Below, piece after piece: positions 22,793 through 31,375 of a stretch of 47,552 bases of DNA (within the stretch, counting starts at the first letter, position 1; the number at the start of each line of letters is the position of its first letter). The position numbers were made by a program, and so were the translations under genes. The notes beneath the pieces are model-generated. The model was not told the origin of the DNA and ran no database searches. It saw only the letters and a program-made list of their open reading frames with translations. Location of the stretch: NCBI RefSeq assembly GCF_002939385.1, contig NZ_MULI01000058.1, positions 1 to 47,552 on the forward strand, written 5' to 3'. This DNA comes from Streptomyces sp. MH60 (GTDB lineage: Bacteria; Actinomycetota; Actinomycetes; Streptomycetales; Streptomycetaceae).

Positions 22793-25372
22793 ATGGCAAC
22801 GACCACACCAGCCGGTGTGCGGGCTCATGCCAAGCACGGGGGAGGCTCCACCGGAGACGCTCCGATGACGCACCGGCAGATCATGGAGGCATTGTCCGGG
22901 CTGCTGCTCGGCATGTTCTGCGCGATCCTGTCCTCGACCATCGTCACCAACGCCCTGCCCGAGATCATCGGTGACCTCGGCGGCGGCCAGAGCGCCTACA
23001 CCTGGGTCGTCACCGCCTCGCTGCTGACGATGACCGCCTCCACCCCCCTGTGGGGCAAGCTCGCGGACCTGTTCAGCAAGAAGGCCCTGGTCCAGATAGC
23101 CCTGATCGTCTACGTCATCGGCTCCGTCGTGGCCGGTCTGGCGCAGAACCCCGCGATGCTGATCACCGCGCGGGCCATCCAGGGCTTGGGCGCCGGCGGT
23201 CTGTCCGCCCTGGCGCAGATCATCATGGCCGCGATGATCTCCCCGCGTGAGCGCGGGCGCTACTCCGGCTACCTCGGCGCCACGTTCGCCGTCGCCACCG
23301 TCGGCGGTCCGCTGCTCGGCGGCGTCATCACCGACACCAGCTGGCTCGGCTGGCGCTGGTGCCTCTACGTCGGCGTGCCCTTCGCGATCCTCGCGCTGAT
23401 CGTGCTGCAGAAGACGCTGCACCTGCCGGTGCTCAAGCGGAAGGTCAAGGTCGACTGGGCCGGCGCCTTCTTCGTCACCGCGGCCGTCTGCCTGCTGCTC
23501 GTCTGGGTCACCTTCGCCGACGACAAGTACTCCTGGATGTCGTGGCAGACCGGTGCCATGGTCGGCGGCGCCGTCGTGCTGACGCTGCTCTTCCTCCTCG
23601 TCGAGTCGAAGGCCAGCGAGCCGATCATCCCGCTGCGCCTGTTCAAGAACCGCACCATCACCCTGGCCTCGCTGGCCTCGCTGTTCGTCGGTATCGCGAT
23701 GTTCGCGGGCACCGTCTACTTCAGCCAGTACTTCCAGCTGGCCCGGGACAAGTCCCCGACCATGTCGGGCGTCATGACGATCCCGATGATCGGCGGTCTG
23801 TTCATCTCGTCCACGGTCTCCGGTCAGATCATCACCAAGACCGGCAAGTGGAAGGGCTGGCTGCTGGCCGGCGGCGTGCTACTGACCGCGGGTCTGGGCC
23901 TGCTCGGCACCATGCGCTACGACACCCCCTACTGGCACATCGGCATCTTCATGGCGCTGATGGGTCTCGGCGTCGGCATGATGATGCAGAACCTGGTGCT
24001 CTGCACGCAGAACCAGGTGGACCCGAGCGACCTGGGTGCCGCCTCCTCCACGGTCACCTTCTTCCGGTCCCTCGGTGGCGCGGTGGGCGTCTCGGTGCTC
24101 GGCTCCGTGATGTCGACCCGGATCAGCCACTACGCCTCGGACACCATCGGCTCGCTCAGCCCGCAGGAGCAGGCGGCGGCGGCCAAGGCGTCCGGCGGCG
24201 GCTCGATCCCCGACATGGACCTGCTGCCCCCCGGTATCCGTGAATGGCTGGAGAGCGCCTACGGGCACGGCATCGCGGACATCTTCCTGATCGTCGCCCC
24301 GATCGCCCTGCTCGCCTTCCTGGTGACGCTGTTCATCAAGGAGGTCCCGCTGCGCACCAAGGGCGCCCTCGCCCAGGCGTCGGAGTCCTCGGCCGAGTCC
24401 GCGCCGCCGGTGGCGGGCATCCCCGCCGAGGCCGTCCGCGTCGCCGACGAGCCGGTTCCGGCCGCTGCGATGGCGACCGCGTCGGCCACGCCGTCCGGTG
24501 CTCCCGCCGCCTCGGCGGTCTCGGACACCTCGGCCGCCCCGGCCACCACACAGCGGCTGGCCGCCGTCGCCACGACGAGCGGCTCCGGTGAACCGCAGGC
24601 GCCCGTCTCCGGCGGCATCGCGGTGCGCGGCTTCGTCCGCGGCGCCGAGTCCGCACCGGTCCCGCAGGCCGCGGTCACGCTGATCTCGCTGGCCGGCCGC
24701 CAGCTCGGCCGGTCCGTCGCCCAGGCCGACGGCTCCTACGCCGTCGACGCCCCGAGCGCCGGGTCGTACGTGCTGATCGCCTCCGCCGACGGCTTCCAGC
24801 CGCAGGCCTCCACGATCGTCGTCAACGACGAGCCGGTCGCCTACGACGTCCTGCTCAGCGGCACCAGCGGGCTCACCGGCCTGGTCCGTGCCGTGGAGAG
24901 CGGGCTGCCGGTCAAGGACGCCATGGTGATCGTCACCGACGTGCGCGGGGACCTGCTGGCCAGCGCCGCCACCGGTGAGCAGGGCGAGTTCTCCTTCACC
25001 GAGCTGGTGCCGGGCCCGGTGACCGTCGCGGTCAACGCCGCCGGCTACCGGCCCCGTGCCCTGCCGCTGGAGGTGGGCGGCACCGGCGTCACCCGCGTCG
25101 AGGTCGACCTCCAGGCCGGGGCCCAGGTCCAGGGCGTCGTGCGGGCACCGCACGGTCCGCTCGCCGACGCCCGGGTCACCCTGGTGGACGCGGCGGGCAA
25201 CGTGATCGGCACGGCCACCACCGGGACGGACGGGGCGTACGCCTTCACCGACCTGGACGCCGGTGAGTACACCGTCATCGCGACCGGCTACCCGCCGGTG
25301 GCCACCGCCCTGACGGTCGCCGGACCCGGTGCCGACGGTCACGACATCGAGCTCGCCCACCCCGGCGAGTAG
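22793..25372 (+). CDS. DHA2-family 14-TM MFS exporter fused to three carboxypeptidase-regulatory-like domains
   Basis: 859 residues. Residues 30-515 form a 14-helix drug:H+ antiporter (motif A-like region WGKLADLFSKKALVQ after helix 2; motif C-like ATVGGPLLGG in helix 5). An Ala/Ser/Pro linker covers about 525-605. Three CarboxypepD_reg/prealbumin-like beta-sandwich repeats follow (607-686, 687-775, 776-858), each with the ADGSYAVDAPSAGSYVLIAS-type pattern. With 14 helices the tail should be cytoplasmic, which is odd for a domain type usually found outside. RBS AAAGGA. It is in an operon with marR and is followed by a YceI gene carrying the same domain. Plain MFS exporters of this group end near residue 520-560. 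Confidence 0.92.
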   Translation: MATTTPAGVRAHAKHGGGSTGDAPMTHRQIMEALSGLLLGMFCAILSSTIVTNALPEIIGDLGGGQSAYTWVVTASLLTMTASTPLWGKLADLFSKKALVQIALIVYVIGSVVAGLAQNPAMLITARAIQGLGAGGLSALAQIIMAAMISPRERGRYSGYLGATFAVATVGGPLLGGVITDTSWLGWRWCLYVGVPFAILALIVLQKTLHLPVLKRKVKVDWAGAFFVTAAVCLLLVWVTFADDKYSWMSWQTGAMVGGAVVLTLLFLLVESKASEPIIPLRLFKNRTITLASLASLFVGIAMFAGTVYFSQYFQLARDKSPTMSGVMTIPMIGGLFISSTVSGQIITKTGKWKGWLLAGGVLLTAGLGLLGTMRYDTPYWHIGIFMALMGLGVGMMMQNLVLCTQNQVDPSDLGAASSTVTFFRSLGGAVGVSVLGSVMSTRISHYASDTIGSLSPQEQAAAAKASGGGSIPDMDLLPPGIREWLESAYGHGIADIFLIVAPIALLAFLVTLFIKEVPLRTKGALAQASESSAESAPPVAGIPAEAVRVADEPVPAAAMATASATPSGAPAASAVSDTSAAPATTQRLAAVATTSGSGEPQAPVSGGIAVRGFVRGAESAPVPQAAVTLISLAGRQLGRSVAQADGSYAVDAPSAGSYVLIASADGFQPQASTIVVNDEPVAYDVLLSGTSGLTGLVRAVESGLPVKDAMVIVTDVRGDLLASAATGEQGEFSFTELVPGPVTVAVNAAGYRPRALPLEVGGTGVTRVEVDLQAGAQVQGVVRAPHGPLADARVTLVDAAGNVIGTATTGTDGAYAFTDLDAGEYTVIATGYPPVATALTVAGPGADGHDIELAHPGE

Positions 25373-25379
25373 CAGAACC

Positions 25380-25437
25380 CCGGCCCGTGGTGGCGTGCGC
25401 GCTCTGAGCGGAGGTGCGCCCGCCCACCACGGGCCGG
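25380..25437 (+). terminator. large hairpin between exporter and YceI genes
   Basis: Arms ccggcccgtggtgg (25380-25393) and ccaccacgggccgg (25424-25437) pair perfectly over 14 bp around a 30-nt partly structured loop; tttctttac follows. It could terminate or attenuate transcription before the YceI gene. Confidence 0.7.
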
Positions 25438-25481
25438 TTTCTTTACGACCACTTTCTGAGCCTTTGCAGGGAGAAAACGGG

Positions 25482-26303
25482 ATGGGACTGACCGCGAGGA
25501 TCCGAACGCGGGACGGATGGGCCGTGTCGCACGCGGTCGTCACGGTGACCGACATGACCGGCACGCAGGTGCTGCGCGCCGAGGCGGACACCGAGGGGGC
25601 CGTGCGGGACACCACCGCACTGACGCCGGGGGCGTACACCGTCATCGTCACCGCGGTCGGCTACGCACCGGCCGCCTCCAGCGCGATCGTCACCGCGAGC
25701 GGCCGGGCCGAGGTCGGCACGGTGACACTGGCCCGCCAGGGCGGCACCGAACTGCCGCCACCGGGGCCGTGGACGGTCGACCCGGCGCACTCCGGTGTCG
25801 CCGCCGTCGCCCAGCACCTGGGCATCTCCAGCGTGCGCGGCCGCTTCACCGACTTCGCCGCCACCGTCGAGATCGCGCCGGACGACGTCACCAAGTCCCG
25901 GGTGGAGGCGGTGATCCGGGCGGCCTCGATCGACACCGGCAACGGCATGCGCGACACCCACCTGCGCTCGGCCGACTTCCTGGACGTCGAGCGCTACCCG
26001 GAGATCACCTACCGCTCCACCGGGGTGAGCGAGGCCGGCCCGGACCGCTGGACCGTCCACGGCGAGCTGGGCCTGCACGGGGTCGTCCGCGAGGTCGACC
26101 TGGACCTGGCCTACCTCGGCACCGGCGCCGACCCCTGGGGCGGCACCCGGGCGGCCTTCCGGGCGACGACGGAACTGCACCGCGAGGACTTCGCCATGAA
26201 CTACAACCAGGTCGTCCAGGCCGGCATCGCCGCCATCGGCACGACGCTCAGGGTCGAGCTGGACATCCAGGCGGTCCAGGGGGAGTCACTGCCCGCGGTG
26301 TGA
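25482..26303 (+). CDS. YceI-family protein with N-terminal carboxypeptidase-regulatory-like domain
   Basis: 273 residues from ATG 25482 (GGGAG upstream). Residues 1-85 are a CarboxypepD_reg-like domain (ARIRTRDGWAVSHAVVTVTD ... PGAYTVIVTAVGYAPA), like the repeats in the upstream exporter. Residues 95-270 are a YceI lipocalin-like barrel (WTVDPAHSGVAAVAQHLGIS, VRGRFTDFAATVEIAP, FLDVERYPEITYRSTGV, NYNQVVQAG). YceI proteins bind isoprenoid-type lipids such as polyprenyl or quinone molecules. No signal peptide, so it should be cytoplasmic. The 3' end overlaps the convergent GAF-ANTAR gene by 18 bp. Confidence 0.93.
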   Translation: MGLTARIRTRDGWAVSHAVVTVTDMTGTQVLRAEADTEGAVRDTTALTPGAYTVIVTAVGYAPAASSAIVTASGRAEVGTVTLARQGGTELPPPGPWTVDPAHSGVAAVAQHLGISSVRGRFTDFAATVEIAPDDVTKSRVEAVIRAASIDTGNGMRDTHLRSADFLDVERYPEITYRSTGVSEAGPDRWTVHGELGLHGVVREVDLDLAYLGTGADPWGGTRAAFRATTELHREDFAMNYNQVVQAGIAAIGTTLRVELDIQAVQGESLPAV

Positions 26304-27005
26304 CGCACCGCCGGACGCCCGGGCCACCACCTGGGCGCACAGGTCCCGGAGCTTGACGTTCCGGTCCTGTGAGGCCCGGCGCAGCCGCTCCATGGCCCGG
26401 TGGGCGTCGATACGCTCCCGGGCCATCAGCATGCCGACCGCCTGGTCTATGACGCTGCGGGAGAGCAGGGCGGTGCGCACGTCGGCCGCCGAGGCCCCTT
26501 CCCGCTCGATGCGCAGGGCCTCGTTCACCGCGTCCGCGGCCCGCTCCGCGAAGGCGCGGGCCACGTCCAGTTCCTGGGCCAGGGAGTCGGGTTCGAGGCC
26601 GTAGAGGTTGAGCGCGGCGCCCGTCTCGCCCTCGACGGGCAGCGGCAGTGCCAGCACACAGCGCACGCCGGTGGCCAGCGCGTACTCCGTGTACGCGGGC
26701 CAGCGGGTCTCGGCCGCCAGGTCCGGGGAGTACCGCGCGCTCCCCGTCTCGGCGGCGTCCACGCAGGGGCCCGAGCCGTTCTCGTACTGGCGCAGGTCCA
26801 GGCCGCTGGGCAGGCCGGTACTGCCCGCCAGCGTCATCAGCCGGTCGGCGCGGCGCACCGTGACCGAGCAGGCGTCGGCGCCCGGCACCTGCTGGACCGC
26901 CCGGTCGGTCAGGTCGCGCAGCAGGGTGTCCAGGCCCTGGGTGCGGGCGAGGGCGTGGTCAAGCGGCTGCGTGCTCGGGTCCGGGTCCGTGGTCTGCGGG
27001 GTCAT
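26286..27005 (-). CDS. GAF and ANTAR domain regulator (second of pair)
   Basis: 239 residues. The GAF domain (about 20-160; CSVTVRRADRLMTLAGSTGL, SGPCVDAAETG, LPLPVEGETGAALNLYG) may sense a small molecule. The ANTAR domain (about 170-230; LLSRSVIDQAVGMLMARERI and AMERLRRASQDRNVKLRDLCAQV) binds dual-hairpin RNA and prevents transcription termination in known cases. ATG 27005 lies 18 bp after the stop of a paralogue; the two form an operon. Its last codons overlap the end of the YceI gene on the other strand. No histidine kinase is nearby. Confidence 0.93.
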   Translation of the reverse strand: MTPQTTDPDPSTQPLDHALARTQGLDTLLRDLTDRAVQQVPGADACSVTVRRADRLMTLAGSTGLPSGLDLRQYENGSGPCVDAAETGSARYSPDLAAETRWPAYTEYALATGVRCVLALPLPVEGETGAALNLYGLEPDSLAQELDVARAFAERAADAVNEALRIEREGASAADVRTALLSRSVIDQAVGMLMARERIDAHRAMERLRRASQDRNVKLRDLCAQVVARASGGASHRGQ

Positions 27006-27023
27006 GACCGTACGGATGTCCCC

Positions 27024-27752
27024 TCACCGTTCGGTCACACCTCGTCCACCGGAGGCGGAGTTCGCGTCGACGATGCGGCGGGCCAGGTCGCGCAGCTTCA
27101 CGTTCTCCCGCTGCGAGGCCTTCACCAGGGAGTCGAAGGCACCGGCCGCGTCGATGTCCAGCCGCTCCATCAGGATGCCGGTGGCCTGGCCGATCAGGTC
27201 CCGGGTGCGCATCGCCTCGGTGAGCTGCTCGCGCACGGTCGCCGAGTCCAGGGCGAGGGAGACGTGCGCGACGAACAGCCGCCCGACTCGGGTGGCGTCG
27301 TCGTCGAAGGCCTGCGGCTTGCGGGCGTAGGCGGTCAGCACGGTCAGGCGGCGCCGGTCGGCGCGCAGCCGCAGGGACAGCGCCGAACGCAGGCCGAGCC
27401 CGGACAGGGCGCCGCCGCCGTCCGCCTCGCTGTCGTCCGTGCGCACCACGGGCGTGGTCCACAGGCGCTCCCAGTCCCGGTGCGGCGTGTGGCCGCCCTG
27501 CCGGGGCTCGGCGGCGAAGCGCACGGTCTCGTCGGTCCAGGCCAGGGTGCGCAGCCGGCCGCCGCGCTGGATCTCCGAGATGCCCGCGTGCTCGGCGTCG
27601 GGCAGCAGGCGTACCGCCAGTGAGACGGCGGTGTTCATGGTGTCGTCGGGGGTGCCCGTCCCGTGCAGGTGCTGAGCCGCCGCGGTCAGTGCCTCGGCCA
27701 GCTCGAAGCCCACCGGAAAACGCGGCAAATCAGTAAATTCGGACGCAGCCAC
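27024..27752 (-). CDS. GAF and ANTAR domain regulator (first of pair)
   Basis: 242 residues from GTG 27752 (AGAGG six bases upstream), reading VAASEFTDLPRFPVGFELAE. The GAF domain covers about 20-165 and the ANTAR domain about 172-232 (RDLIGQATGILMERLDIDAAGAFDSLV, ASQRENVKLRDLARRIV). A longer frame is open to 27842 but its extra codons are Cys/Arg-rich and lack a ribosome binding site. It is the first gene of a two-gene operon with a closely similar architecture, but identity outside the ANTAR core is low, so the copies are old. Divergent from the STAS gene. Confidence 0.9.
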   Translation of the reverse strand: MAASEFTDLPRFPVGFELAEALTAAAQHLHGTGTPDDTMNTAVSLAVRLLPDAEHAGISEIQRGGRLRTLAWTDETVRFAAEPRQGGHTPHRDWERLWTTPVVRTDDSEADGGGALSGLGLRSALSLRLRADRRRLTVLTAYARKPQAFDDDATRVGRLFVAHVSLALDSATVREQLTEAMRTRDLIGQATGILMERLDIDAAGAFDSLVKASQRENVKLRDLARRIVDANSASGGRGVTER

Positions 27753-28000
27753 CACGAACCTCTTCGGCAAGCGCGGCCTCACGGCCGTGCGCAGGAGAGC
27801 TCCGCAGCACATTCCCGACTGCGAGCACAGGACGAACAGCACTTTAGCTGCTCGGTTGCGTGCCGGTGACGCTCGGTCGGCGGACCGGGCGGACGGACGG
27901 ACGGTGCGCCTTCCGCGCCGCCCCGCGGCATGGTGGAATGGGGAGCGGGTCAGGAAGCGGCCCGGCCGGAAGCCCGACGGACGTCTGTCAGGTGAGTGCT

Positions 28001-28381
28001 GTGACCTTCCCTCCCCAGTCCTGCGAACCGTGTGAGCCCTGTGATCCGCCCGGGTGCGCCGTACTCGCGATGCCCAGCGAGATCGACTTCTGCAACGCCT
28101 CGGGGCTGCTGCCGCTGATCACGACCGCCGTGGAGCAGCGCTCCGACGGACTGCGCCTGCTCGTCCTGGACCTCTCCGCGACCCGTTTCATGGACTCCCA
28201 GGGGGTCCGTCTGATCGCCGCCGTGCGCCACCGGCTGCCCGACGGGGCCCTGCTGCGCGTGGTGGCCGTCCCGAAGGGCGTGCCCAGCCGCGTCCTGGAA
28301 CTCTCCGGACTCCGCCGCGACGTGCCGGTCCACGACAACCTCGCGGAGGCGCTGCGCACGGAGTGCGGGACGGCGCCCTAG
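28001..28381 (+). CDS. STAS-domain protein (anti-sigma factor antagonist type) with Cys cluster
   Basis: 126 residues from GTG 28001 (AGGTGAG upstream). The N-terminus holds four cysteines in QSCEPCEPCDPPGC. The STAS domain follows: AMPSEIDFCNASGLLPLITT and LLVLDLSATRFMDSQGVRLI, where Ser in FMDSQG is the usual phosphorylation site, then ALLRVVAVPKGVPSRVLELSGL. Such proteins bind anti-sigma kinases of the RsbW/SpoIIAB type and free SigB/SigF-class sigma factors; two such sigma genes are in this window. The Cys-rich leader is unusual and could bind metal or sense redox state. Convergence or coupling with the downstream oxidase gene is tight (9 bp). Confidence 0.85.
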   Translation: MTFPPQSCEPCEPCDPPGCAVLAMPSEIDFCNASGLLPLITTAVEQRSDGLRLLVLDLSATRFMDSQGVRLIAAVRHRLPDGALLRVVAVPKGVPSRVLELSGLRRDVPVHDNLAEALRTECGTAP

Positions 28382-28384
28382 GCT
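28379..28384 (+). promoter_or_regulatory. -10 hexamer TAGGCT for the PPOX gene
   Basis: TAGGCT, 6 nt, then ATG 28391; no Shine-Dalgarno. It overlaps the stop codon of the STAS gene. No clear -35. Confidence 0.45.
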
Positions 28385-28390
28385 GGCGGC

Positions 28391-28861
28391 ATGGCACCGA
28401 ACATCGCGACGAACACCCGTGTCTCCCTGGCCGAGTTGCTGGACTTCGTACGCCCCCGGCACCGGGCGATCCTGTTGACCCGGCGGGCCGACGGCAGCCC
28501 GCAGGGGTCGCCGCTGACCTGCGGGGTCGACGACTCCGGCCGGATCGTCGTCTCGACCTACCCCGAGCGGGCCAAGACCCGCAACGCGCGTCGTGACCCG
28601 CGGGTCAGCCTCATCGTGCTCAGCGACGAGTGGAACGGCCCGTGGGTCCAGGTCGACGGCACCGCGGAGGTCGTCGACGCGCCCGACTCCGTGGAGCCGC
28701 TCGTGGAGTACTTCCGCAACATCTCCGGCGAGCACCCCGACTGGGACGAGTACCGGCAGGCCATGGTCGAGCAGGGCAAGTCCATCATCCGGGTGACGCC
28801 GGAGAAGTGGGGACCGGTGGCGACGGGCGGCTTCCCGGCGCGGCTGGCGGCGGACGACTGA
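28391..28861 (+). CDS. PPOX-class F420-dependent oxidoreductase (split-barrel flavin/F420 protein)
   Basis: 156 residues. The split beta-barrel of the pyridoxamine 5'-phosphate oxidase superfamily is seen: LLDFVRPRHRAILLTRRADG, SPLTCGVDDSGRIVVSTYPE, RAKTRNARRDPRVSLIVLSD, WVQVDGTAEVVD. The actinobacterial subgroup commonly uses F420 or haem/biliverdin; the basic KTRN-R-RDPR stretch is the usual cofactor-phosphate contact. The physiological substrate cannot be assigned. It starts 9 bp after the STAS stop and probably has its own leaderless promoter. Confidence 0.9.
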   Translation: MAPNIATNTRVSLAELLDFVRPRHRAILLTRRADGSPQGSPLTCGVDDSGRIVVSTYPERAKTRNARRDPRVSLIVLSDEWNGPWVQVDGTAEVVDAPDSVEPLVEYFRNISGEHPDWDEYRQAMVEQGKSIIRVTPEKWGPVATGGFPARLAADD

Positions 28862-28863
28862 GG

Positions 28864-28892
28864 GGGCCCTCGGCCGGGGCGCGTGAGGGCCC
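28864..28892 (+). terminator. terminator after the PPOX gene
   Basis: Arms gggccctc (28864-28871) and gagggccc (28885-28892), followed by ttcg. It lies between convergent genes. Confidence 0.6.
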
Positions 28893-28920
28893 TTCGCCGG
28901 GGCGTGCGACCGGCGCCCGG

Positions 28921-29679
28921 TCAGCCCCGTTCGACCATGGCGTCGATGCCCGCGACGAGCAGGTCGAGGGCGAACTCGAAGTCCCGGTCCAGCATCTCCG
29001 CGACGGTGTCGCCGCCCCGGGCCGCCATGATGTCCTGGGCGTCCTCGATGACGCCCGCGGTGTCCGGCAGCTCGGTCGCCGCGCTCATCGAGTCCTGGTA
29101 GTACTCCTCGGGGCTCAGCCCGGTGTCCGCCACCCGGGCGAGGAAGCGGCCCTCGATGGTGCCGTAGCCGTAGACGAACTGGAAGACGGCGGAGATGGCG
29201 CCGGTCAGGCGGTGCGCGGGCAGCCCGCTGCGGCGCACGACGTTCTGCACCGACCGGGAGAACGCCAGCGAGTGCGGCCCGATGTTGAGGTAGGTGCCGA
29301 CCAGCCGGGACGTCCAGGGGTGGCGCACCAGCAGCGCCCGGTTCTCCCGGGCCAGCGCACGCAGCTCCTCGCGCCAGTCGAGGCCGGCGTCCGGGTCCGG
29401 GTGGCGCAGCTCGCCGAAGACGGCGTCCAGGGCGAGTTCGAGCAGCTGGTCCTTGGTGTCCACGTACCAGTACACGGACATCGCGGTGACGTTCAGCTCG
29501 GCGGCCAGGCGGCGCATGGAGAACCCGGTCAGGCCCTCGGCGTCCAGCAGCCGGACGGTGACCCCGGTGATCCTGTCCCGGTCGAGCCCGGACGGCTGGC
29601 CCCCACGGCGCCCACTGCGCCGCCCCTCCCCCGACAGCCACACACTGTCCCGCGGCCCCTCCCGCCCTGCCTTCGTCAT
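28921..29679 (-). CDS. TetR-family regulator with TetR_C-type ligand domain
   Basis: 252 residues from ATG 29679 (GGAGAGG 5 bp upstream). The helix-turn-helix spans about 35-85 (DRITGVTVRLLDAEGLTGFS, MRRLAAELNVTAMSVYWYVD). The C-terminal part fits the tetracycline-repressor-like group (LLVRHPWTSRLVGTYLNIGP, FQFVYGYGTIEGRFLA). It lies 120 bp downstream of a DHA2 exporter on the same strand and probably controls it through the 38-bp palindrome at the exporter's start. Confidence 0.92.
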   Translation of the reverse strand: MTKAGREGPRDSVWLSGEGRRSGRRGGQPSGLDRDRITGVTVRLLDAEGLTGFSMRRLAAELNVTAMSVYWYVDTKDQLLELALDAVFGELRHPDPDAGLDWREELRALARENRALLVRHPWTSRLVGTYLNIGPHSLAFSRSVQNVVRRSGLPAHRLTGAISAVFQFVYGYGTIEGRFLARVADTGLSPEEYYQDSMSAATELPDTAGVIEDAQDIMAARGGDTVAEMLDRDFEFALDLLVAGIDAMVERG

Positions 29680-29799
29680 GCGCACCTCTCCTCGACTCAT
29701 CACACGCCGGTCGGCGAAGCGCCCCTTGAGGGACGCGAGGGACCGCGCGAGCGACCACGGACCACCCGCAGCCGCGTCGCGAGCAGGCCACCCGAGCCG

Positions 29800-31317
29800 T
29801 CAGGCGCTCACAACCCCCGAGTCTGCCCGTTCCGCCCTGCGCAACAACACCGCCGCCACCACCCCGCCGAGCAACACCGCCACCGCGCCCACCAACTGGC
29901 TGCTCCCCACCCCGGAGGAGAACGCGTCCAGCACCCGCCCCCGCTCGCCCTCATCCTCCGCCGAAGCCAGCGCCGCGGGCAGCGACGTCGCCGATACGGG
30001 GGCCAGTGCCGCGAACCGCGAGGTCAGCACGGCGCCCAGCACGGCCACGCCCAGGCCGTTGCCGAACTCCGCCAGCGTGCCGTTGACGCCCGCGCCCACT
30101 CCCGCCCTGGCCGGCGGGATCGCGCTCATCAGCGCGTGGGCCATGGCCGGGTTGCCGAGCGCGCACCCCACGCCGATCAGCAGCAGCCCCAGCAGCGGGC
30201 CGGCGTAGCCCTGCCCGGTCAGTGTGGCGATGGCCACCAGGCCCGCCGCCATCAGCATCATGCTCAGCAGCACCGCCACCGGCGTACCGAGCCTGGCCAG
30301 CCACTTCGCCGACACCCCGGAGAAGTTCAGCAGCACCACCGTCAGGGCCAGCGGCGCGGTCCGCAGCCCGGCCTCCAGCGGGCCGTACCCGAGGACGAAC
30401 TGCAGGTGCTGGGTGAGCAGGAACAGCGCACCGCCCATGCCGAAGGCGATCAGCACGAGACCGGCCACCGCGCCGGTGAACCGCTGGTCGCGGAAGAAGG
30501 TGAGGTCGAGCATCGCGTACGGGACGCGGCTCTCCCAGTAGGCGAAGAGGGCGAGCACGCCCACGGCGACGGCGGCCGTGGCCAGGACCCGTCCCGACGC
30601 CCAGCCGTGCCCCGGGCCGGAGATGATCGCGTAGACCAGCGCGGCCATGCCGACCGTGGAGAGCAAGGCGCCGAGCAGGTCGGGCCGGTCGCCCTGCCGG
30701 TTCTTCGACTCCGGGACCAGGGCCACGACCGCGACCAGGCCGAGGGCCACCACCGGCAGGTTGATCAGGAAGATCGCGCCCCACCAGAAGTGGTCCAGCA
30801 TGAACCCGCCGATCAGCGGCCCGCAGGCGAAGCCGAGCGCGCTGACCGCGCTCCAGATGCCGATGGCCTTCGCGTGCTCGGCGGGCGCGAAGATCTGCAT
30901 GACCACGGCGAGCGTGGTGGTCAGCAGCAGGGCGCCGCCGATGCCCATGCCGGCCCGCGCCGCGATCAGCTGGCCGGTGGTGTCCGCGAGTCCGGCCGCC
31001 AGCGAGCCGATCCCGAACAGGGCGAGGCCGGTGGCCAGCATCTTCTTGCGGCCGTACCGGTCGGCCGCGCTGCCCGCGGTGAGCAGCAGACCGGACTGGA
31101 CGAGCGAGTAGGCGTTGATCATCCACTGGATGTCGGAGGTGGCCGCGCCCAGCTCGTCGGTGAGCGAGGGGACGGCCACGTTCAGCACGGTGTTGTCCAG
31201 GACCACCGTGAGCTGGGCGAGGCTGATGACACCGAGGATCAGCCAGCGCTGCGGGTGGCCCTGGACCGGGGGTACGGTTCCCCGTTCCTTGGCGGATTCC
31301 TGGGGTGATGTCGTCAT
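29800..31317 (-). CDS. DHA2-family MFS drug exporter (14 TM)
   Basis: 505 residues. Typical EmrB/QacA features: WLILGVISLAQLTVVLDNTV in helix 1 with the conserved D-x-T, AGSAADRYGRKKM (motif A), and FACGPLIGGF (motif C). The transporter expels toxic compounds with proton exchange. ATG 31317 abuts directly on a perfect palindrome and has no Shine-Dalgarno; translation must begin on a leaderless transcript. It is followed by a TetR gene, the expected repressor. Frames upstream of the ATG are intergenic. Confidence 0.94.
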   Translation of the reverse strand: MTTSPQESAKERGTVPPVQGHPQRWLILGVISLAQLTVVLDNTVLNVAVPSLTDELGAATSDIQWMINAYSLVQSGLLLTAGSAADRYGRKKMLATGLALFGIGSLAAGLADTTGQLIAARAGMGIGGALLLTTTLAVVMQIFAPAEHAKAIGIWSAVSALGFACGPLIGGFMLDHFWWGAIFLINLPVVALGLVAVVALVPESKNRQGDRPDLLGALLSTVGMAALVYAIISGPGHGWASGRVLATAAVAVGVLALFAYWESRVPYAMLDLTFFRDQRFTGAVAGLVLIAFGMGGALFLLTQHLQFVLGYGPLEAGLRTAPLALTVVLLNFSGVSAKWLARLGTPVAVLLSMMLMAAGLVAIATLTGQGYAGPLLGLLLIGVGCALGNPAMAHALMSAIPPARAGVGAGVNGTLAEFGNGLGVAVLGAVLTSRFAALAPVSATSLPAALASAEDEGERGRVLDAFSSGVGSSQLVGAVAVLLGGVVAAVLLRRAERADSGVVSA

Positions 31318-31355
31318 GTTGTACAGCGTATAGCGAGCCCTATACGCTGTACAAC
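31318..31355. promoter_or_regulatory. perfect 38-bp TetR-type palindrome overlapping a leaderless promoter
   Basis: Arms gttgtacagcgtatag (31318-31333) and ctatacgctgtacaac (31340-31355) are exact inverted repeats around a 6-bp spacer. On the minus strand it contains TTGTAC, an 18-bp spacer and TACGCT, which ends 7 nt before ATG 31317, so operator and promoter coincide completely. Confidence 0.85.
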
Positions 31356-31375
31356 GGTGCCTCGTCCGGAGGGAT

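Noticed and set aside
22244..23422. A 392-residue minus-strand frame opposite marR and the exporter
   Set aside because: Antisense to two clear proteins; no domain.
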